Part shown: positions 1-4,298 of the stretch, in pieces
Numbering within the stretch: position 1 is the first letter of the stretch
Layout: each line of letters begins with the position of its first letter
From: an uncultured Eubacteriales bacterium
GTDB taxonomy: Bacteria; Bacillota; Clostridia; Oscillospirales; Oscillospiraceae
Assembly (NCBI GenBank): GCA_900552725.1
Contig: USAT01000075.1
Location: 1 to 9,729, forward strand
Direction of reading: 5' to 3'
Length of the DNA: 9,729 nt
Program-made: the position numbers and the translations under genes
The notes under the pieces: model-generated
The model's input: the letters and a program-made list of their open reading frames with translations, nothing else
Told to the model about the DNA's origin: nothing
Database searches by the model: none

Positions 1-56
1 ATGTGTTAAGCACGCCGCCAGCGTTCGTCCTGAGCCAGGATCAAACTCTCTATAAA
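1..56 (-). rRNA. 16S ribosomal RNA, 5' end only (partial)
   Basis: Read on the minus strand, this stretch gives the universal bacterial 16S start: GAGTTTGATCCTGGCTCAG, followed by GACGAACGCTGGCGGCGTGC and TTAACACAT. The 5' boundary at 56 is set by aligning the GTTTGATC block with E. coli numbering, so it may be off by a few bases. Only the first ~56 nt are present, and the gene runs off the left edge. It is transcribed away from the rest of the window, from the two promoters at 286-314 and 394-422. GACGAACGCTGGCGGCGTGC is typical of Firmicutes among others, which fits the rest of the window but does not give a genus. Confidence 0.97.
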
Positions 57-279
57 TTGTATCTAAACGATGTTTCCACCGTTCAAATCTTTACAGAGCT
101 ATTTGTCATAGCTTCAAAAACTTTTTATCCTTACTCTCCCCGGTAATTGACTTAACCCGTGAAGAGCAAGCTTCAGTTGCGTTCCAAACCGCTTTCGCAG
201 TCTCTCACGCTCCCGTCTGGTGCTTTTCGTTTCGTTCGTTGTTTAATTTACAAGGTACACGCTCCACAACCGCGGAACA
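57..279 (-). other. 16S rRNA leader transcript with two hairpins
   Basis: This is the transcribed spacer between the proximal rRNA promoter and mature 16S. It contains two clear inverted repeats next to the gene. One is AACGATG (66-72) against CACCGTT (77-83) with a four-base loop, GAAA on the transcribed strand. The other is a perfect AGCTAT (97-102) against ATAGCT (108-113). Such leader hairpins usually take part in pre-rRNA folding and processing. I see no convincing ORF; the open frames here are chance frames. The boundary at 279 is inferred from the -10 box at 286-291. Confidence 0.6.
157..168 (-). promoter_or_regulatory. boxA-like antitermination element in the rRNA leader
   Basis: On the minus strand this reads TGCTCTTCACGG, whose first seven bases match the E. 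coli boxA core (TGCTCTTTAACA). It lies about 110 nt downstream of the inferred rRNA start site, a plausible place for an Nus-factor antitermination signal. The 3' half does not match, so this is tentative. Confidence 0.35.
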
Positions 280-285
280 GTCATT

Positions 286-314
286 ATTTTATCACATGTC
301 AGCCATCTTGTCAA
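286..314 (-). promoter_or_regulatory. rRNA promoter P2 (proximal)
   Basis: On the minus strand there is a perfect -35 TTGACA (314-309), a 17-nt spacer, and -10 TAAAAT (291-286), five of six matches to consensus. Transcription would start near 279. It is the nearer of two tandem promoters to the 16S gene, as is common for Firmicute rRNA operons. Confidence 0.85.
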
Positions 315-393
315 CTACTTTTTTCATCTTTTTTCGATGTTTTTCGTCGGCTCGATTTCGACCGGATCGCTGTCTCTCGCGGACAGCTAGGTT

Positions 394-445
394 AGATTAC
401 CACATCTTTCCAGGGTTGTCAACGCTTTTCTACTCTATTTTTCCA
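394..445 (-). promoter_or_regulatory. rRNA promoter P1 (distal) with AT-rich upstream element
   Basis: On the minus strand there is a perfect -35 TTGACA (422-417), a 17-nt spacer, and -10 TAATCT (399-394). Just upstream (about 424-445) the minus strand is A-rich (GGAAAAATAGAGTAGAAAAG), like the UP elements that bind the RNA polymerase alpha subunit at strong rRNA promoters. P1 lies 108 nt upstream of P2. Between about 446 and 555 I see no gene, only an isolated third TTGACA on the minus strand without a -10. Confidence 0.8.
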
Positions 446-559
446 TGTTTGATGGCAGCTCAAAATCCATAACTTCACCTTATGTCAAAATTCAGTTCGC
501 CCTTCCGTTTTGCACAAGTGCCCATTCCGTTTTTCGCCGCATCTTGTGGATTCTCCCTA

Positions 560-588
560 TTTACTTTCGCCCCGCAAAGTAGTAAAGT
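560..588 (+). promoter_or_regulatory. Candidate promoter of the T-box/lyase unit
   Basis: TTTACT (560-565), a 17-nt spacer, and TAAAGT (583-588) match the sigma-A consensus in four of six positions each. A start near 595 would place the T-box stem I directly at the 5' end of the transcript, as expected. The match is modest. A TACTTT/AAAGTA inverted repeat (562-567 and 576-581) spans the spacer, but I cannot assign it an operator role. Confidence 0.4.
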
Positions 589-604
589 ATTCGCAACAAA
601 GTTC

Positions 605-873
605 AACAGCGATGATGGACATCCAGTAAGACACTGTGATCATCTTCTTCAGAGAGCGGCCGGTGGTGCAAGGCCGCGGAGATACAGCGTCCCAATTACC
701 GTCCTGAGCCGCGCCCCGAAGCTCCTGATGAGTGGTAGGCGGCGCCGGGTGCGCCCGATATCGCGCTGCGGATATGATTGTATCCTATGAGGCCGCGCAA
801 GCGGTAAACTGAGGTGGTACCACGGGTTTGACTCGTCCTCTGTGTCCTTTTGGGACATGGAGGACGTTTTTTT
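605..873 (+). promoter_or_regulatory. T-box riboswitch leader, probable tyrosine specifier
   Basis: A T-box leader binds a specific tRNA and lets transcription continue only when that tRNA is uncharged. Visible parts, in order: the stem I kink-turn half GATGA (611-615); the distal AGAGAG loop (651-656) with the apical GGTGGTGCAA segment flanked by CGGCC and GGCCG; a helix ACACTGT/ACAGCGT with one mismatch; a lower GGAC/GTCC helix; and the TGAGC kink-turn half (705-709). In the specifier loop, TAC (697-699) lies six bases before GAGC, the spacing I recall for B. subtilis glyQS. I therefore read the specifier as UAC (Tyr), with ACC (Thr) as the main alternative. A stem with a GCAA tetraloop (793-804) follows. 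Then comes the diagnostic T-box sequence ACTGAGGTGGTACCACGGG, inside 806-825, whose TGGT pairs with the tRNA acceptor end. The leader ends in a terminator. The class is near certain; the amino acid is less so. Confidence 0.93.
834..873 (+). terminator. T-box-controlled intrinsic terminator
   Basis: CGTCCTCTGTGTCC (834-847) pairs with GGACATGGAGGACG (853-866) over 14 pairs, two of them G-U, around a TTTTG loop. Seven Ts (867-873) follow. The competing antiterminator uses the conserved T-box sequence just upstream, so this hairpin should form when tRNA is charged and open when it is uncharged. Confidence 0.92.
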
Positions 874-902
874 ATTGCGATCAACGCGAAGGAGCGAGAA
901 AT

Positions 903-983
903 ATGATGACATTTACCGGCATGAAACGATACCCGCGGCGGCGGGATCATCAAGAAACACAGAGAAGCACCGCCGCGCTGTGA
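903..983 (+). CDS. Possible 26-residue leader peptide or gene remnant
   Basis: A 26-codon ORF begins with tandem ATG codons (903 and 906) and ends at TGA (981-983). An AAGGAG ribosome binding site (889-894) lies 8 nt upstream, as good as that of the lyase itself. It begins 29 nt after the terminator, just where the first gene of a T-box unit usually starts, while the lyase starts 159 nt after it. The peptide begins MMTFTGMKRYPRRRD, is basic, and has one Tyr codon (TAC). An 8-bp inverted repeat CGCGGCGG (934-941) and CCGCCGCG (970-977) lies inside it. I recognise no family. It could be a translated upstream ORF, the stump of a replaced gene, or chance. Confidence 0.4.
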   Translation: MMTFTGMKRYPRRRDHQETQRSTAAL

Positions 984-1032
984 CGGCCATTGCACAGCAC
1001 AAATAATTTTGAATTTCAAGGAGGAGCGCATT

Positions 1033-2481
1033 ATGCCCGCCATTACATTTTACAAGCACGAACCCATCCCCATGGAGATGCACAAGGTAAAGATCGTCCA
1101 GCAGCTTCAACTGCTGCCCACGGAGCAGCGGCTGCAGCGGATGCAGGCCGCCGGGTTCAACACCTTCCAGCTTCACAACAAGGACATCTTTCTGGATATG
1201 CTGACGGACTCCGGCGTCAACGCCATGTCCGACCGGCAGCAGGCCGCCATGCTGATGGCCGACGACGCCTACGCCGGATCGGAGACCTTCTACAAGATGC
1301 AGGCCAAGCTGCAGGAGCTGTTCGGCATCGAGCACTGCCTGCCCGCCCACCAGGGCCGCGCCTGCGAGAATATCCTGGCCACCCGGTTCGTCAAGCCCGG
1401 CAACTGCGTCATCATGAACTACCACTTCACCACCGCCAAGGCCCACATCACCCGTCTGGGCGGCCGCGTGGAGGAGCTGGTGAAGAAGGAGGGCCTGGAG
1501 AGCCACAGCGACCTGCCCTTCAAGGGCGACATTGATCTGGACGCGCTGGCCGCCTGCATCCAGCGTGAAACGCCGGAGAACATCCCCTTCGTCCGGCTGG
1601 AGGCCGGCACCAACCTGATCGGCGGCCAGCCCATCTCCTACGCCAACATGAAGGCCGCCACCGCCATCTGTCACCGCCACAGCCTGCTGACGGTGCTGGA
1701 CGCCTCCCTTCTGCAGGACAACCTGTACTTCATCAAGACCCGCGAGAATGGGATGCAGGACAAGTCCATCCGTGAGATCACCCGCATGATCGCCGACCTG
1801 TTCGACATCATCTACTTCTCCGCCCGGAAGTTCGGCTTCGCCCGGGGCGGCGCCATCCTGGTGCGGGACGAGGAGCTGTTCCACTCCATGGAGGATCTGA
1901 TCCCCATGTTTGAGGGGTTCCTCACCTACGGCGGCATGTCCGTGAAGGAGATGGAGGCCATGACGGTGGGCTTTGAGGAGACCATGGACATGGACGTGAT
2001 CTCCCAGGGGCCCCAGTTCATCGACTACTGCGTGAAGCGGCTGGACGAGTACGGCGTGCCGGTGATCACCCCCGGCGGCGGTCTGGGCGCCCACATCGAC
2101 GTAAAGGAGTTCCTGCCCCATGTGCCCCAGAGCCAGTACTCCGCCTGCGCCCTGTCCTGCGCGCTGTACATCTGCGGCGGCATCCGGGGCATGGAGCGGG
2201 GCACCCTCTCCGAGGAGCGGGAGCCGGACGGCACCGAGCGCATCGCCAGCATGGAGCTCCTGCGCCTGGCCTTCCCCCGCCGGGTATTCACCCTGTCCCA
2301 GACGGAGTACGTCATCGACCGGGTGAAGTGGCTGTTTGACCACCGGGATCTGGTGGGTGGCCTGCGGTTCGTCCACGAGCCTGCCACCCTGCGGTTCTTC
2401 ACCGGCGTACTGAAGCCCATCGGCGACTGGCCGGAGAAGTTGGCCGCCGCGTACAGAGCCGATTTTGGTGATGAACAATGA
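1033..2481 (+). CDS. Tyrosine phenol-lyase/tryptophanase family PLP enzyme
   Basis: This 482-aa cytoplasmic PLP-dependent beta-eliminating lyase belongs to the family that splits tyrosine or tryptophan into phenol or indole plus pyruvate and ammonia. The ATG at 1033 is chosen because AAGGAGGAG (1019-1027) precedes it; an in-frame TTG at 1009 has no such site. Family residues are clear: LLTDSG-like LTDSG (57-61), the DAYAG tyrosine Y80, HQGR with R109, N194 in NLIGGQP, cofactor aspartate D223, the Schiff-base lysine K266 in SARK, and carboxylate-binding R411 in LLRLAFPRR. Features favouring tyrosine phenol-lyase over tryptophanase are HFTTA (131-135), YGGMSVKEMEAM (299-310), and GMERG with R389, equivalent to Citrobacter Arg381. 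Oddly, the Arg after the cofactor Asp in DATR/DSAR is Leu226 here, and the lysine region (FGFARGG) is divergent. Automated annotation may say tryptophanase. Family is certain; substrate is inferred. Confidence 0.93.
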   Translation: MPAITFYKHEPIPMEMHKVKIVQQLQLLPTEQRLQRMQAAGFNTFQLHNKDIFLDMLTDSGVNAMSDRQQAAMLMADDAYAGSETFYKMQAKLQELFGIEHCLPAHQGRACENILATRFVKPGNCVIMNYHFTTAKAHITRLGGRVEELVKKEGLESHSDLPFKGDIDLDALAACIQRETPENIPFVRLEAGTNLIGGQPISYANMKAATAICHRHSLLTVLDASLLQDNLYFIKTRENGMQDKSIREITRMIADLFDIIYFSARKFGFARGGAILVRDEELFHSMEDLIPMFEGFLTYGGMSVKEMEAMTVGFEETMDMDVISQGPQFIDYCVKRLDEYGVPVITPGGGLGAHIDVKEFLPHVPQSQYSACALSCALYICGGIRGMERGTLSEEREPDGTERIASMELLRLAFPRRVFTLSQTEYVIDRVKWLFDHRDLVGGLRFVHEPATLRFFTGVLKPIGDWPEKLAAAYRADFGDEQ

Positions 2482-2482
2482 T

Positions 2483-2520
2483 AAAAAAAGGATGCAAGCT
2501 CTCGCTTGCATCCTTTTTTT
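2483..2520. terminator. Bidirectional intrinsic terminator between convergent genes
   Basis: Seven As (2483-2489), a perfect 10-bp stem GGATGCAAGC (2490-2499)/GCTTGCATCC (2504-2513) with a TCTC loop, then seven Ts (2514-2520). It works in both directions: it ends the plus-strand lyase transcript one base after its TGA and the minus-strand YjjG-side operon. The minus-strand stop codon (2519-2521) overlaps the T run. Confidence 0.95.
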
Positions 2521-3199
2521 ATACAATATCATACAGCGCCCGCAGGTCGTCGATCTCGTAGTCGACGCGGAGATCGGCAGGACGCGGGGTGTGCTTGGGG
2601 TTGTACCAGCAGCAGGGCAGGCCGTAGTTGTTGGCGCCCCGGATGTCGCTGGAGATGCTGTCGCCGATCACCAGGCAGTTGTCCTTTGTGATGCCGTCGA
2701 TGTGGGCGAACACATAGTCAAAATACGCCGTGGATGGCTTGGCCGCGCCCGCCTCCTCGCTGATGAAGGCGGCGGTGATGTCGGGGACGATGGGGCTTTT
2801 CGCCAGACGGCCACGCTGGACGGAGGCCACCGCGTTGGTGACCAGATACAGCTTGTGGCTGCGGGCAAGGGTATGGCACACCTCCTCGGCGTAGGGCAGC
2901 ATGAAAGCGCACTGGCCCAGGGTGGCGAGGTGCAGGGCGTTGCAGCCCTCTGCGTCCCGGTCAAGGCCCATGGCCGCCAGGAAGTTGCGGAAACGCTGCA
3001 CCACAATGAACTCCTTGGTATATTCGCCCCGGTCAAAGGCCGCCCACATCTCGTTGTTGCAGCGCTCATAGAGCGCAAACGTCTCGTCGCTGTCGGGGAT
3101 ATCGAACTGGCGGCAGACAGCGTGGAACGCCTCCTGGTTGGCCCGGTCGAAGTTGAACAGAGTATTATCCGCGTCGAATAGTAAGTAGGTGTATTTCAT
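2519..3199 (-). CDS. yjjG: YjjG-type HAD-family pyrimidine nucleotidase
   Basis: This 226-aa protein is a haloacid-dehalogenase-fold phosphatase. Motif I is FDADNTLF with nucleophile D9 and acid/base D11. Motif II is LVTN with T121. Motif III has K154 in ISEEAGAAKP. Motif IV is GDSISSD with D180 and D185. The FDADxTLFxFD start, the SEExGxAKP block followed by FDY, and the length closely resemble E. coli YjjG, a house-cleaning 5'-nucleotidase acting on non-canonical pyrimidine nucleotides. The segment between motifs I and II fits the alpha-helical cap that sets specificity. It is the last gene of the Clp-led run and starts 12 nt after the ferredoxin gene, with AAGGA 9 nt before its ATG. It ends inside the terminator. 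Family is firm; the exact substrate is inferred from the subfamily. Confidence 0.9.
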   Translation of the reverse strand: MKYTYLLFDADNTLFNFDRANQEAFHAVCRQFDIPDSDETFALYERCNNEMWAAFDRGEYTKEFIVVQRFRNFLAAMGLDRDAEGCNALHLATLGQCAFMLPYAEEVCHTLARSHKLYLVTNAVASVQRGRLAKSPIVPDITAAFISEEAGAAKPSTAYFDYVFAHIDGITKDNCLVIGDSISSDIRGANNYGLPCCWYNPKHTPRPADLRVDYEIDDLRALYDIV

Positions 3200-3211
3200 A
3201 TAGGTATGTCC

Positions 3212-4030
3212 TTACACAAACAGATCGTTTTCCGCCGGGCGGGCGTAGACCTCCTCCAGCTCGCTCTTGTGGTAGAGATAGCCGGGATCGTCGTAGTATT
3301 TGGCCCCGGTGGGACAGCCCTTGACGCAGGCGCAGCACTTGATGCAGATGCCGGGCACCTGGGACGGGTCGTTGGGGTCGATGCTGCCCATGGGACAGTG
3401 GGCGGCGCACCAGCCGCAGCCGCTGCACTTGGTCATGTCCGTCTTGGGCTTCACCTTCAGGATATTGATGGGGTTCCCGTGGCGGTCACGGGGCGTATAG
3501 TAGGGCCGGATGGGGTCGCAGCCGCCCACGGTGACGGGAGTGGTGTCCCCTGCCGCCAGCTTGGCGGCGATACGGTCGGCGAAACCGTCCATCTCCGCCA
3601 TGTCGGCATCGTTGGGACGGCCCGCGCCCAGCGTGCGGGAGAAGCTGTGCTCTCCCACAAAGGCCGCGCCCGCCACGCAGGTGAAGCCGTCGGCAGTCAG
3701 CAGCTTACTGAGCTCCATCAGGGCGTCATCATAGTTCCGGTTGCCGAACAGCACCACCGGAACGGCCAAAGCCCCCTCACCGCGCACCAGATCCCGCAGA
3801 TATGGCATCAGCAGATTGGGCACGCGGCCCGCGTAGGTGGGACAGCCCACCACCGCCAGATCGCCCGCCGGGATGGTCAGTTCCTTCTTCCGCACCTCCG
3901 GCAGGGTATAGCTATACTCGGTGTAGGCCGCGCCCAGCCTGTCCGCCAGACGGCGGGCAATGCGGCGGACGGTCTTTTCCGTGGTGCCGGTGCCGCTGAA
4001 ATACACGGCGTGAACGGCGGCAATGGACAT
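3212..4030 (-). CDS. EFR1-type flavodoxin-ferredoxin fusion protein
   Basis: This 272-aa redox protein has an N-terminal flavodoxin-like domain (about 5-155). Its FMN-phosphate loop is SGTGTTEK (12-19) and a second flavin-loop segment is GNRNYDDA (96-103). Two [4Fe-4S] sites follow: C202-C205-C208-C212P and C229-C232-C235-C239P, with one extra cysteine at 233. It should move electrons between a flavin and iron-sulfur partners in the cytoplasm; I see no signal peptide or membrane segment. The donor and acceptor are unknown for most members. The ATG at 4030 is chosen over an in-frame GTG seven codons earlier because AAGGAGG lies between them at the right distance. It follows the four-cysteine gene by 29 nt. 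Confidence 0.88.
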   Translation of the reverse strand: MSIAAVHAVYFSGTGTTEKTVRRIARRLADRLGAAYTEYSYTLPEVRKKELTIPAGDLAVVGCPTYAGRVPNLLMPYLRDLVRGEGALAVPVVLFGNRNYDDALMELSKLLTADGFTCVAGAAFVGEHSFSRTLGAGRPNDADMAEMDGFADRIAAKLAAGDTTPVTVGGCDPIRPYYTPRDRHGNPINILKVKPKTDMTKCSGCGWCAAHCPMGSIDPNDPSQVPGICIKCCACVKGCPTGAKYYDDPGYLYHKSELEEVYARPAENDLFV

Positions 4031-4059
4031 GGTGACCCCTCCTTCTCTCACACGGGCCG

Positions 4060-4272
4060 TCAGACCTGAAAGTCCTCCGGCGACAGCTTGGACGTATTCA
4101 ACTCCGCGGGCCGGGGCGGCACGCGGCGCAGGGGATCGTAGCGGAAGGCGGGACAGCTCTCCGTATCCTCCACCACGCCCCGCTTGACGCAGGCTATATG
4201 CTCCGCGTCAATGCGGCTGCCCCGGGCACAGTAGGCGCAGCGGGGCTCGATATTCTTCCGGAACAGCTTCAT
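4060..4272 (-). CDS. Conserved small four-cysteine (probable zinc) protein
   Basis: This 70-aa protein has four cysteines: C12 and C15 as a CAYC knuckle, then C28 and C40 (ESCPAF). This spacing suits a single zinc site or rubredoxin-like metal binding. The C-terminal part is rich in Pro and Arg (YDPLRRVPPRPAEL), and the N-terminus reads MKLFRKNIEPRCAYCARG. I recall similar uncharacterised proteins in gut Clostridia but know no function. The ribosome binding site is GGGAGGG just before the ATG. The gene lies 26 nt after clpE and 29 nt before the flavodoxin-ferredoxin gene, so co-transcription is likely. It is a real gene by ribosome binding site, spacing and composition; its role is unknown. 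Confidence 0.8.
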   Translation of the reverse strand: MKLFRKNIEPRCAYCARGSRIDAEHIACVKRGVVEDTESCPAFRYDPLRRVPPRPAELNTSKLSPEDFQV

Positions 4273-4298
4273 GGTTCCCTCCCTCTCTCTTGCCGGTC

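Noticed and set aside
460..488. Third rRNA promoter with a perfect TTGACA (488-483, minus strand)
   Set aside because: At spacers of 16-18 nt the -10 would be ATTTTG, TTTTGA or TTTGAG, none of which resembles TATAAT.
159..790. Several open frames of 77-102 codons in the rRNA leader and T-box region
   Set aside because: They overlap the rRNA promoters, leader hairpins and T-box, lack ribosome binding sites and resemble no protein.
913..2532. Long minus-strand open frame (539 codons) opposite the lyase gene
   Set aside because: It is antisense to a clear enzyme, has low-complexity Val/Gly/His/Leu content, no family motif and no ribosome binding site. It arises from the high GC at third positions of the real gene.
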